Source: DGNJ01 sp002388905
GTDB lineage: Bacteria; Pseudomonadota; Gammaproteobacteria; Pseudomonadales; Porticoccaceae
Assembly: GCA_036843405.1 (NCBI GenBank)
Contig: DAITSJ010000002.1
Span: 1-64,000 of the forward strand
Direction of reading: 5' to 3'
DNA: 64,000 nucleotides
In this document: one piece after another, positions 37,519-46,028 of the stretch
Numbering within the stretch: the first letter of the stretch is position 1
How the letters are laid out: the number at the start of each line of letters is the position of its first letter
The notes under the pieces: model-generated
What the model was told of the DNA's origin: nothing
The model's input: the letters and a program-made list of their open reading frames with translations, nothing else
Databases searched by the model: none
Made by a program: the position numbers and the translations under genes

Positions 37519-37552
37519 TTGACATTGTCGTCAAAAATGACGATATTGTCAA
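37519..37552. promoter_or_regulatory. Palindromic TetR operator with overlapping divergent promoters
   Basis: TTGACATTGTCGTCA, four A residues, then TGACGATATTGTCAA: a 15-bp inverted repeat with 13 matching positions. On the plus strand TTGACA (37519-37524), 17-bp spacer and GATATT (37542-37547) form a promoter for tetR; on the minus strand TTGACA (37547-37552), 17-bp spacer and GACAAT (37524-37529) form one for the RND operon. One repressor could thus block both. Confidence 0.8.
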
Positions 37553-37610
37553 TAAAGCGGATTTGTACAACAATAACCGCCATTCGAACTGAGCCGGGGG
37601 GCAATCAGCC

Positions 37611-38264
37611 ATGGGGGCAGAAACAGGGCCGGTGCCCAGCAAGCGGGAGCGCACCCGGTGCGCGATTCTCGACGCGGCCATCACCGTCATTGCCGAAAAG
37701 GGGCTCGAATCCAGCAGCATCGACGACCTCATGGCCACCGCGGGCATGGCCAGGGGTACGTTCTACAACTATTTCCATTGCCGGGAAGAAGTCCTGCACG
37801 CCGTTGTCGGCATGCTACGGGAGATAATCACCCGTGAAGTCATATCGCGGCTTCCCCGGGGCCTGGCACCGGAAGAGATTATTGCCTGCACGACCTACGG
37901 CTACCTGCGCTTTTGCCTGGACCATCCCCGCATCGGCACCGTGCTCGCCAAAATCGGCGGTTTCAGTCTGTGGGAGCAAAACGAGGACGACACACATCCC
38001 GGAGCCGAGTGCATCCGCACGGCTATCGTTAAGTTGAGCGAAGAACCAACGTCGCCGACCAGCGTAAGGATCTATCTCGAAGGCCTTGCCAACACCCTTC
38101 TTTGGCGAACGCTGGCCGGCCGACTGGATTTAAACCGCGCCGAGGAGATCATCGCCCTGGAGCTGCGCGGCCTGGGAGTGGGAAATTCGCGGATAAGCGC
38201 CGCCCTGGATACCGCACGCCGTTTTGCCGCAACGATCCGGACCGACACTGCCGGAAACACCTGA
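37611..38264 (+). CDS. TetR family transcriptional regulator of the RND pump
   Basis: A 217-residue regulator. The N-terminal helix-turn-helix is clear: ERTRCAILDAAITVIAEKGLESSSIDDLMATAGMARGTFYNYF, typical of TetR repressors, with a divergent C-terminal ligand domain. It is transcribed divergently from the RND adaptor/permease pair, and the space between holds a near-perfect palindrome, so it probably represses both units until a ligand binds. The ligand is unknown. Confidence 0.92.
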   Translation: MGAETGPVPSKRERTRCAILDAAITVIAEKGLESSSIDDLMATAGMARGTFYNYFHCREEVLHAVVGMLREIITREVISRLPRGLAPEEIIACTTYGYLRFCLDHPRIGTVLAKIGGFSLWEQNEDDTHPGAECIRTAIVKLSEEPTSPTSVRIYLEGLANTLLWRTLAGRLDLNRAEEIIALELRGLGVGNSRISAALDTARRFAATIRTDTAGNT

Positions 38265-38317
38265 TCCGATCTTATTTTCGGATTCTCCCTGCCGCCCATT
38301 ACAGACAGGTTTCGACA

Positions 38318-39229
38318 ATGCATTCCGACAAGCTCGACCAATGGCGACACAGCCACGATTTCACCGCCGTCCACGAGAGCGGCGAACGCCGCACCAGCCT
38401 GGTGCTGGCGCTCACCGCCATTACCATGGTCGTCGAAATCATGGCCGGACAGCTATGGGGTTCCATGGCGTTGCTCGCGGATGGCTGGCACATGGGCACC
38501 CATGTCGCCGCCTTTGCCATTTCCCTGTTCGCCTATCGCTACGCGCGCCGCCACGCGGGCAGTCACCGGTTCAGCTTCGGCACCGGCAAGGTCAGCGTCC
38601 TCGGCGGCTTCGCCAGTGCCGTGGCACTGGCGGTGGTGGCCTTGATCATGGCGCTGGAATCCGTCAGCCGCCTCGTCAAACCCCACGCCATCCAGTTTGA
38701 CGGGGCCATCCTGGTAGCGGTGGCAGGCCTGGTGGTCAACCTGGTCTGCGCCCTGTTGCTGGGTGGCCATCACCATCATGAAGATGGTCACCATCACCAC
38801 GATCACAACCTGCGCGCAGCCTACCTGCATGTGCTGGCGGACGCCTTCACCTCCGTGCTGGCCATCGTCGCCCTGCTCGCCGGCAAGTACGCGGGCCTGA
38901 CCTGGCTCGACCCGGTAATGGGTATCGTCGGGGCCCTGGTAATCAGCCACTGGTCCCTGGGGTTGCTGCGCCAGACCAGCACCATCCTGCTGGATGCCGA
39001 AATCGACAATCGGCGGGAAAAGCGCATCCGGTCGGCCCTGGAGGCAGACAGCGGCGATCGTGTCAGCGATCTCCACATCTGGAAAGTGGGACCGGTGGAT
39101 TACGCGGTCATCGCCGCCCTGGTGACCCACGAGCCCGGAGCGCCGGACGACTACAAGGCCCGGCTGGAAGGTTTCACCGAATTGTCCCATATCACCGTCG
39201 AGGTCAATCGGTGCCCTGGAACGGGATAG
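38318..39229 (+). CDS. dmeF: CDF family divalent metal exporter (DmeF-like)
   Basis: Cation diffusion facilitator of 303 residues with six hydrophobic helices. HxxxD-type metal sites are seen in helix 2 (MALLADGWHMGTHV) and helix 5 (HVLADAFTSVLA), with a His-rich loop between helices 4 and 5 (HHHHEDGHHHHDHN) and a C-terminal domain (DRVSDLHIWKVGP). The DGWHMGTH pattern is the one of DmeF-type Co2+/Ni2+ exporters; the metal is inferred. ATG at 38318. No dmeR-type regulator is adjacent. Confidence 0.88.
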   Translation: MHSDKLDQWRHSHDFTAVHESGERRTSLVLALTAITMVVEIMAGQLWGSMALLADGWHMGTHVAAFAISLFAYRYARRHAGSHRFSFGTGKVSVLGGFASAVALAVVALIMALESVSRLVKPHAIQFDGAILVAVAGLVVNLVCALLLGGHHHHEDGHHHHDHNLRAAYLHVLADAFTSVLAIVALLAGKYAGLTWLDPVMGIVGALVISHWSLGLLRQTSTILLDAEIDNRREKRIRSALEADSGDRVSDLHIWKVGPVDYAVIAALVTHEPGAPDDYKARLEGFTELSHITVEVNRCPGTG

Positions 39230-39244
39230 GACTGATTCGCCGAC

Positions 39245-40327
39245 TCAGGCGTCGAACAGTGCCAACTGCCGCCCGCCGCTGCCGGGCGCCATGTCCGCCA
39301 GGCGCACCCCCACACCCAGCAGGCGCACGGGCCGGGTGCCACGCCGCCAGCCCTCGTCGCAAAGGCGCTGGTAACTTTCCAGGGCCACGCCCCCGGGACA
39401 ATGGCGCTCCACGGTGGTGATGGTGAAATCGTCGAAACGGATTTTCAAAAACTGCCTGGTCACCTGGTAGCGATCATCCAGGCGGCGCAGGCGCTGCCGG
39501 AACTGCATAAAGAGCTCCGGCAGTTTGGCCAGGCAGCTGTCCAGGTCCGGCAGGTCGGCGGCGTAGGTCTGCTCCACGCTCAGGGATTTGCGGATACGCT
39601 CCACCATCACCGGCCGGTTATCGATGCCCCGGCTCAGTTCGTACAGGCGGTGTCCAAAGGCGCCGAACGCATCCACCAGTTCGGCCAATCCGATGCGCCG
39701 CAAATCGCCGCAGGTAACGACACCGAACCGGTCCAGCTTGCGCTCGGTGGCCTTACCCACCCCGGAGAGCTTGCGCACCGGGAGACCACTGACAAAGGTG
39801 TCCACGTCATCCGGACACACTACGAAAAGCCCATCGGGCTTGCGCCAGTCGCTGGCAATTTTCGCCAGGAATTTGTTGGGGGCCACGCCGGCGGATGCGG
39901 TGATGCCCACCTCCCTGCGGATGGCGGACCGCACTTCCCGGGCGATAAGGGTCGCACTGCCACGGCAGTGCTCGCTATCGGAGACATCGAGGTAGGCCTC
40001 GTCCAGGGACAGAGGCTCCACGCGATCGGTGAAACGATGAAAGATCCGTCGCACCGCCATGGCGGCCTCCCGGTATTTCTCGAAATCGGGGGGAATCAAC
40101 ACCAGGCCCGGACAGAGGCGCAACGCCCGGGCGGTGGGCATGGCCGAATGGATACCGTACTCCCGCGCCCGATAGTTGCAGGTGGCGATCACGCCCCGCC
40201 GGCGATGTGAACCGCCCACGGCAATGGGCAGTTCGGCCAGCGAGGGGTCGTCGCGAATCTCCACCGCAGCGAAGAAACAATCGCAATCGCAGTGAATAAT
40301 TTTTCGACCATCCGCCCCTGCGTCCAT
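39245..40327 (-). CDS. dinB: DNA polymerase IV
   Basis: Y-family translesion polymerase of 360 residues. Catalytic acids are Asp14 (HCDCDCFFAAVE) and Asp109-Glu110 (SLDEAYLDVS); the little-finger domain begins near 240 (SLSVEQTYAADL). Typical DinB length. The C-terminus ends SGGRQLALFDA, with the QLALFD beta-clamp binding motif. It converges with the CDF gene. No LexA-box-like sequence was identified upstream by eye. Confidence 0.95.
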   Translation of the reverse strand: MDAGADGRKIIHCDCDCFFAAVEIRDDPSLAELPIAVGGSHRRRGVIATCNYRAREYGIHSAMPTARALRLCPGLVLIPPDFEKYREAAMAVRRIFHRFTDRVEPLSLDEAYLDVSDSEHCRGSATLIAREVRSAIRREVGITASAGVAPNKFLAKIASDWRKPDGLFVVCPDDVDTFVSGLPVRKLSGVGKATERKLDRFGVVTCGDLRRIGLAELVDAFGAFGHRLYELSRGIDNRPVMVERIRKSLSVEQTYAADLPDLDSCLAKLPELFMQFRQRLRRLDDRYQVTRQFLKIRFDDFTITTVERHCPGGVALESYQRLCDEGWRRGTRPVRLLGVGVRLADMAPGSGGRQLALFDA

Positions 40328-40355
40328 CCGGGAATTATACCGCTTTCCCGGCGCC

Positions 40356-40700
40356 TTATACGCTTCCAGGCCCGGTCAGTTCCGCTTCGGCCCAGTAGGT
40401 ATTGAGCAGGAACCCGCCCAGGCAGGAAAGAGTGAACCACAGGGCAGAGCCGCGCTCCGGCACCACCAGCAGGACCCAGCCGGCGCCGACCATGACCAAA
40501 AGGGACACCAGTGGCAGGCGCACCTTGTGGTGGATGGGCGGGGTCCGGTCGTAGGGCCGTATGCGCTGCAACAGGGGAGGCAGGGAAGTGAGCAGGACAC
40601 CGAACCACACCGGGTGCCCGTCCCGGCCCAGGTGCCAGAGGGCGAGAGCGGAGGCGATGACCGTGAGCAGATAGTAAAGGGCGGTGAACAACGGTCTCAT
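40356..40700 (-). CDS. Hypothetical membrane protein
   Basis: A 114-residue protein with about four hydrophobic segments (near 5-21, 29-44, 61-80 and 85-101) separated by a basic loop containing RIRPYDRTPPIHHKVR. I do not recognise its family. It follows the second RND permease on the same strand after 51 bases, so it may be the last gene of that operon. An AAGGAGG-like site (AGGAGG read as CCTCCT on the other strand does not precede it), so its start is supported only by frame. Confidence 0.55.
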   Translation of the reverse strand: MRPLFTALYYLLTVIASALALWHLGRDGHPVWFGVLLTSLPPLLQRIRPYDRTPPIHHKVRLPLVSLLVMVGAGWVLLVVPERGSALWFTLSCLGGFLLNTYWAEAELTGPGSV

Positions 40701-40751
40701 ATATAAGGAGGTCTCTGTTAGGAGGGGGAAGATCCGGTCAGGAGGACCTGG

Positions 40752-43700
40752 TCAGGACGACCCGGCCACGGGCTCGCGGCCGCCGAATTTCAGGCGGATA
40801 AATCCGGCAACAATCTCCGGCAACAACAGCATGGCCGGCGTGACCACCAGGGTCAACAGGGTGGCGAGGGTCAGGCCATGGACGATGGCGCTGGACATGG
40901 CCGCCCACCAGGACGCGACCATGCCGCCCACCTCGATATTGCGCTGCACGAAGTCGATACTGACGCCATTGGCCAGGGGCAGCAGCCCGACAATGGTGGT
41001 AACGGTGGTGAGCAACACCGGTCGCAGCCGCAATACGGCGGACAGGTGCGCCGCATCCCGCCGGCTGAGTTCCGGCCGGTGCCCGCGCAGGAAATTGTAG
41101 GTATCGATGAGCACGATATTATTGTTGACCACGATGCCCGCCAGGGCAACGATACCGGTACCTGTCATTATCACGCTGAAGGGCTTGCCGGTGAGGAGGA
41201 GACCGAGCAGTACACCGGCCGTGGACATGATCACCGCCGAGAGGATCAGCGCCGCCTGATAAAAGCTGTTGAACTGCAACACCAGCAGCACCAGCATCAG
41301 GAACAGGGAGGCGGTGAAGGCCGTGCTGAGAAAGGCGGTGCCCTCGGCCTGTTCCTCGTTGGCGCCGCGGAATTGGACTGCCACCCCCGGCGGAATATCC
41401 ACGGTATCCAGCCACTGGCGGATCTCCTTCACCTTGTTGTCGGCAAGTACGCCTTCGGCGGCATTGGCCTTGATCAGGATTACCCGGGTCTGGTCGATGC
41501 GGGTAATGCTATCCACCCGCTGTTGTGGCACTTTGTCGACAAAGGCGGCCGGTGACACCGGCCCCCGGGGCGATGTCACCTTGAGCCAGTCCAGGGCCTC
41601 CAGGGTACGGTCCCCGGCCGGAAAGCGGACCCGGATCTCCACTTCCTCCTCCGCGTCATCGGGCCGGTACTCGCCCACGCGGATGCCCTGGGTCACCAGC
41701 TGGAGCATCTGCCCCACCTGGGATACGTCTATTCCCGCCATGGCGGCCCGGGGGCGGTCCACCACCATCCGCCACTCGATACCCGGCAAAGGCAGGGTGT
41801 CTTCCACGTCCCGCAACCCGGCCATGCCATCCAGGTGGGAGCGCACCAGCCGGGCGATCTCGTAGAGCCGTTGCTCGTCCTCCGACCCCACCTGGATCTG
41901 GATATCCTTGCCCACCGGCGGACCGCCCTCGACCATCTCGACCGAGGTGATGATACCGGGAAAGCCCTGAATCGCCTCGCGTATACGGGCAAAAATGGCC
42001 CGGCTGGAAATGTTCCGGCGATCGGCGTCCTCCAGTTCGATGAGGATGCTGGCGATTTCGTCCTTGGCCTTGTCCCGGTTCGCCTGCAGGGAGATGCCGC
42101 CCCTGCCGGCGACGGCAAACACGGCCTTGACCCCCGGGATCTGCTCGATGCGTTCGGCCACGGGCCGCGCCAGGACATCCATGTCCTCGACCCGGAGGTT
42201 GCCCCTCGCCCGCACATAGGCGTACCCGTACTGGTTCTCGGTTTCCGTAAAAAAGATCAGGCCCTTGCCGAAAGTCCCGTAGCCGGCATAGATAGCCACC
42301 AGGGCAGCGAGACTCAACACCAGGGTGCGCAGGGGATGATCGAGCACCCGCTCCATGAATCCGGCATACCAGCGCCCGGGCCGGGACAGGTCGTCACTGT
42401 CCAGGACTATCTGCTCCTGTGCTTCGTCATCCGGCGGCGTCGCTGGCGTGCGATTGTGCAGACGTCCCAGCGCCACCCCCAGCACCGGGGCAAACAACAG
42501 CGCATAAAGCAGTGACCAGAGCAGAACGATGCTGACGGTGACCGGTAGGTAGCTCATGAAGTCCCCGGCTATGCCCGGCCAGAACAACAGGGGAATAAAG
42601 ACAGCCAGGGTGGTGGCGGTGGAGGCGATCACCGGCGGCGCCATGCGCCTGACGGCGAGCAGGTAGGAATTCACCAGCGTCATGCCCCGGCGAAACTGCC
42701 TTTCCGCGAACTCGACAATCACCACGGCCCCGTCGATAAGCATCCCCAGAGCCAACAGCAAGCCGAACATCACCATAAAATTGAAGGTATATCCCAGCAG
42801 GTAAATAACGGCAATGGTGCCCAGCAGGGAGAAGGGAATACCGAAACTCACCAGCAGCCCGTATTTGACCCCCATGGCCGCCACCACCACGATCAGCACC
42901 AGAACGACGGCAGTGATGATATTGCCCTGCAATTCGTTGACCATGGTCCGGGAGTGCGCGGAGGAATCGAAGAAGTAGTCGAGACGCACGGCCCCGAGTT
43001 TGTCGCGGTTGGCATCGATCACCGCCTTGACGTTGTCCACCGCCTCAACCGTGCTCTCGCCGGTGCGCTTGTAGATCTCAATGGCGATATTGCGGCGACC
43101 GTTCATGCGCGTGATCTGTTCCGGCTCCTTGAAGGTACGGCGGACCCTCGCCACTTCCCCGAGGGTCACCACGCCGGCGTCATTGGCGACAACGGGCAGG
43201 TTGACCACATCCTCCCGCGTCTCCAGCAGTCCCTGTATCTTGACGCCGAAACGACCACTGGCGGCGTCGTATTCACCGGCGGGAACCAGCAGGTTGTTGG
43301 CACGCACGGTGGCCAGCAATTGCGGTGCCGTCAGGTTGTAGTATTCGAGGCGCGCCGGGTCGATGATGACTTCCACCACCTCTTCCCGGTCGCCCACCAT
43401 GGGCGCATCCATGACCAGGGGCGCGCTCTCGATCTTTTTCTGGAAATAGGTGGCTGTGCGGAACAGTTCCCGCTCGTCCAGGCCCTCCCCGGAAAAACTG
43501 ACCACCAGGTCCGGATTGGGCATGGCCGCCACTTCGTCGATCACCGGCTCCTCGTAGCCATCGGGAAACTCGGCCTTGGCCCGGTCCACGGCTTCCCGGG
43601 TCCGGTCCAGGGCATCGTCCATGTCCATGCCCGTCTCGTACTCGGCCACCACCAGGACACTGCCCTCCCGGGCCGTGGCGGTGATTTCCTCAAGGCCGGC

Positions 43701-43922
43701 CAGCCCCTTCAACTCCTTCTCCATGGGGCGAACAAGCAGGCGCGCGCCGTCCTCCGGGGAAGCGCCCTCGTAGGCCACCATGATCAGCACGAACGGCGCA
43801 TTGACCGGTGGGTTGATATCAATGGGGACAGCGCCGCGGCCCACAAGACCCGCCAGCACCACGAACGCCATGATCACCAGGGTGGCGCGTCTGCGCTCGA
43901 TGGCCAGGCGCAGGAATTTCAT
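40752..43922 (-). CDS. RND efflux permease, second system
   Basis: A 1056-residue RND pump with the N-terminal MKFLRLAIERRRATLVIMAFVVLAGL and standard duplicated layout. The helix-4 proton-relay site is Asp397-Gly398 (MLIDGAVVIVEFAERQ) in place of the Asp-Asp pair, so only one of the two acids is present, as in some HAE1/HME-like subgroups. Helix 10-11 has GIVVNNNIVLIDTYNFLRG. Start codon overlaps the adaptor stop (ATGA). The export substrate is unknown. Confidence 0.93.
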   Translation of the reverse strand: MKFLRLAIERRRATLVIMAFVVLAGLVGRGAVPIDINPPVNAPFVLIMVAYEGASPEDGARLLVRPMEKELKGLAGLEEITATAREGSVLVVAEYETGMDMDDALDRTREAVDRAKAEFPDGYEEPVIDEVAAMPNPDLVVSFSGEGLDERELFRTATYFQKKIESAPLVMDAPMVGDREEVVEVIIDPARLEYYNLTAPQLLATVRANNLLVPAGEYDAASGRFGVKIQGLLETREDVVNLPVVANDAGVVTLGEVARVRRTFKEPEQITRMNGRRNIAIEIYKRTGESTVEAVDNVKAVIDANRDKLGAVRLDYFFDSSAHSRTMVNELQGNIITAVVLVLIVVVAAMGVKYGLLVSFGIPFSLLGTIAVIYLLGYTFNFMVMFGLLLALGMLIDGAVVIVEFAERQFRRGMTLVNSYLLAVRRMAPPVIASTATTLAVFIPLLFWPGIAGDFMSYLPVTVSIVLLWSLLYALLFAPVLGVALGRLHNRTPATPPDDEAQEQIVLDSDDLSRPGRWYAGFMERVLDHPLRTLVLSLAALVAIYAGYGTFGKGLIFFTETENQYGYAYVRARGNLRVEDMDVLARPVAERIEQIPGVKAVFAVAGRGGISLQANRDKAKDEIASILIELEDADRRNISSRAIFARIREAIQGFPGIITSVEMVEGGPPVGKDIQIQVGSEDEQRLYEIARLVRSHLDGMAGLRDVEDTLPLPGIEWRMVVDRPRAAMAGIDVSQVGQMLQLVTQGIRVGEYRPDDAEEEVEIRVRFPAGDRTLEALDWLKVTSPRGPVSPAAFVDKVPQQRVDSITRIDQTRVILIKANAAEGVLADNKVKEIRQWLDTVDIPPGVAVQFRGANEEQAEGTAFLSTAFTASLFLMLVLLVLQFNSFYQAALILSAVIMSTAGVLLGLLLTGKPFSVIMTGTGIVALAGIVVNNNIVLIDTYNFLRGHRPELSRRDAAHLSAVLRLRPVLLTTVTTIVGLLPLANGVSIDFVQRNIEVGGMVASWWAAMSSAIVHGLTLATLLTLVVTPAMLLLPEIVAGFIRLKFGGREPVAGSS

Positions 43923-44989
43923 CCCGCCTCTCCGCCGTCCTCGATGGCCACGGTCTGGCCGGCGCTGATATATTCCTGTCCCAGGGTGATAATGGTGGCG
44001 GTCTCGGGCAAGCCCGACACCCAGACGCCCCGGGCATCCTCGCCCACGATCATGACCTCGGCAAAACGGGCGGTATTATCGTCGTCCACCAGGTATACCC
44101 CCAGATCGCCGGCATCGTTCAGGGACAACACCGCCGACGGCACCCGGTGGGCCTCGATACTGTCCAGGGGAATACTGATATTGACGGCCGTGCCCGCCTT
44201 GAGGCGTCCCCCGGGATTATCAGTCTGCAATTCCACCCGGTAGGTCTTGGTATCGGGATCGGGCGTACGGGCAACATAAGTGACCCGGCCCCGGCGCTCG
44301 ACACCCTGGCCAAAATCGATGCTGGCGGCCTGGCCTTCCCGGATCATGGCAATTCTATCCCCGGCAACATGCCCCAGTACTTTCAGGGGATCGATTTCCA
44401 CAACCCGGGCACAGGGCTGGCCCGACGCCAGGTAGTCACCGACTTCCACGTAACGCTCTTCCAGATACCCCGAAAAAGGCGCCTCGATGTCCAGGTTGGC
44501 CACCGCCAGTTGCCGGCGTTTGAGTTGTGCCTCGGCCCGGTCCACGGCCTCCCGGGCCCGGGCAATCTCGATCTCGGATTGCAGGCCGCTTTTTTTCAGG
44601 CGTAACACACCCTGGTATTCCATCCTGGCCCGCTCCAGGGCGGAGCGCGCCTCCGTCAACTGTTGTTGCCGGTCTTCTTCCGCAAGTCGGCAGATCACCT
44701 CGCCCGCCGACACGGGCCGACCCTTGGCAGCGGGCACGGCGACGACCCGGCCGCTGATCTCAGCCTTGAGCCGGACCGAACGATTGGGCTCGCTGATCCC
44801 CCGGACCGACAGTCGACGGCGGTAATCGACGGCCCGCGCGTGTTCGACACGCACCAGAAAACGATCCTCCCCGGTTGCGGGCGAGTCGGCCGGAGTCCGC
44901 GTCAGCGGACCATTACCGAGCAGGCCGGTGGCAAACCAGATCACCAGGATCGCCGCAATGGCGAGGGCTATCTTGACGTTGCGATTCAC
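43919..44989 (-). CDS. RND efflux periplasmic adaptor, second system
   Basis: Membrane-fusion protein of 356 residues. It has an uncleaved-looking N-terminal membrane helix (about 7-26) with no lipobox, biotinyl-lipoyl halves around VRLKAEISGRVVAVPAAKGRPVSAGEVICRL and LDIEAPFSGYLEERYVEVGD, a short coiled-coil hairpin (about 108-150) and a beta-barrel region. It is coupled to the downstream permease. The anchor differs from the lipid anchor of the first adaptor. Confidence 0.92.
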   Translation of the reverse strand: MNRNVKIALAIAAILVIWFATGLLGNGPLTRTPADSPATGEDRFLVRVEHARAVDYRRRLSVRGISEPNRSVRLKAEISGRVVAVPAAKGRPVSAGEVICRLAEEDRQQQLTEARSALERARMEYQGVLRLKKSGLQSEIEIARAREAVDRAEAQLKRRQLAVANLDIEAPFSGYLEERYVEVGDYLASGQPCARVVEIDPLKVLGHVAGDRIAMIREGQAASIDFGQGVERRGRVTYVARTPDPDTKTYRVELQTDNPGGRLKAGTAVNISIPLDSIEAHRVPSAVLSLNDAGDLGVYLVDDDNTARFAEVMIVGEDARGVWVSGLPETATIITLGQEYISAGQTVAIEDGGEAG

Positions 44990-45070
44990 TATCGAGGCAG
45001 GTCCATGTAGCTTTTTTGCTCCGGATCCATTCGCTTTTTATTCGATGCCGCTGGCGCCCGGGCCGAAAAA

Positions 45071-45712
45071 TCAGGTGCCGGTGCGTAACTGACCCAGTTC
45101 CCTGTTCAGTGACACCAGGCGCTCCGATAAATACTCGGCCTGTGTGCGCAGGGCAAGCAGTTCCTCCCGTGTGCCCGGCGTGCCGCTGAACGGACGCAAC
45201 AAATAGGGCTCCCTCGCCAGCGGGCTATCGGGAAACCGGATTTTGTAGGCATCGTTACGCCAGCGCAACATATGCACCATCTGGCGGTAAAAAATCAGCT
45301 GGGTTTTAAGACTGGCCCCGCCGTCATCCTCCAGGAGTACGCTGAAGTCCGTGGCGAAAACCGTGCTCGGCCGCCCCGACTCCGGTACCCGTATATGAGC
45401 CGTTCGCGCCGATTTTCGCAGCAGTGCCGTCTCCCCGAAAACCTCGCCGGGCCTCAAGGTACCCAGCACCGAATCCCGATTGTCGTCGGCACAGGCCTCC
45501 AGCTCGCCGCGAACCAGGCAGTACAGGGCCCGATCCTTGTCGCCCTTGCGAACCAGGTACTCGCCCGGTTCCAGTAAAAGCAGCCGGGAGTGCTCGATCA
45601 GCAGCCGGAACTGATCCTCGTCGTGGCGACGGACTTCCTTGAAATAGGGCAAGGTCGACAGTTTGCGCTCCAGTTCCTCACTGGTGAGAGAGGATGCATT
45701 GTCTGTTTTCAT
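45071..45712 (-). CDS. Cyclic nucleotide-binding domain protein
   Basis: A 213-residue soluble protein. Residues about 20-130 form a cNMP-binding-type barrel (LLLLEPGEYLVRKGDKDRALYCLVRGEL, LRPGEVFGETALL), where the phosphate-binding cassette region is EVFGETALLRKSARTA, lacking no obvious element. The C-terminal part ends with a short coiled coil (LLALRTQAEYLSERLVSLNRELGQL). There is no helix-turn-helix, so it is not a CRP-type regulator; an effector or partner-binding role is likely. It lies 81 bases upstream of the second RND system on the same strand. Confidence 0.85.
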   Translation of the reverse strand: MKTDNASSLTSEELERKLSTLPYFKEVRRHDEDQFRLLIEHSRLLLLEPGEYLVRKGDKDRALYCLVRGELEACADDNRDSVLGTLRPGEVFGETALLRKSARTAHIRVPESGRPSTVFATDFSVLLEDDGGASLKTQLIFYRQMVHMLRWRNDAYKIRFPDSPLAREPYLLRPFSGTPGTREELLALRTQAEYLSERLVSLNRELGQLRTGT

Positions 45713-46028
45713 GATAAATGCGTCGATCCGGGGTGGCGATGGTAAAAGTCAGCCGCAGCCAGGGCCATGGCATCCGTCACCGCTCCCTGGTCATTTTCAC
45801 GTCCCTGTATCTGCCACCAATGTTAACCGAGAATCGCCACCGTTGCAGTGCCGACAGGGACACGGCGAGTACTGGACCACATTCCCCAACGACACAATTA
45901 TTTGACAAAAATGTGAAATCCGTCGCCTCCGGGCCCATTGCATTTTATCCTCGCACGCAGTAAAAAGCCGGATGCTGGGGAAATAACGAGCGCCACCGGG
46001 TACTATAAATAAAAGGAGGGATCTGACA
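45713..46028. other. 316-base divergent intergenic region
   Basis: It separates the cNMP-binding gene (minus) from the chalcone-isomerase-like gene (plus). The only clear element is the strong ribosome binding site AAGGAGGG at 46013-46020 that fixes the TTG start at 46029. A TTGACA at 45902-45907 has no matching -10 at normal spacing, and TACTAT at 46001-46006 has no -35, so no promoter is assigned. Confidence 0.4.

Noticed and set aside
45902..45930. Promoter from TTGACA at 45902 toward the chalcone-isomerase-like gene
   Set aside because: The -10 position at 17-bp spacing is GC-rich and does not match the consensus.
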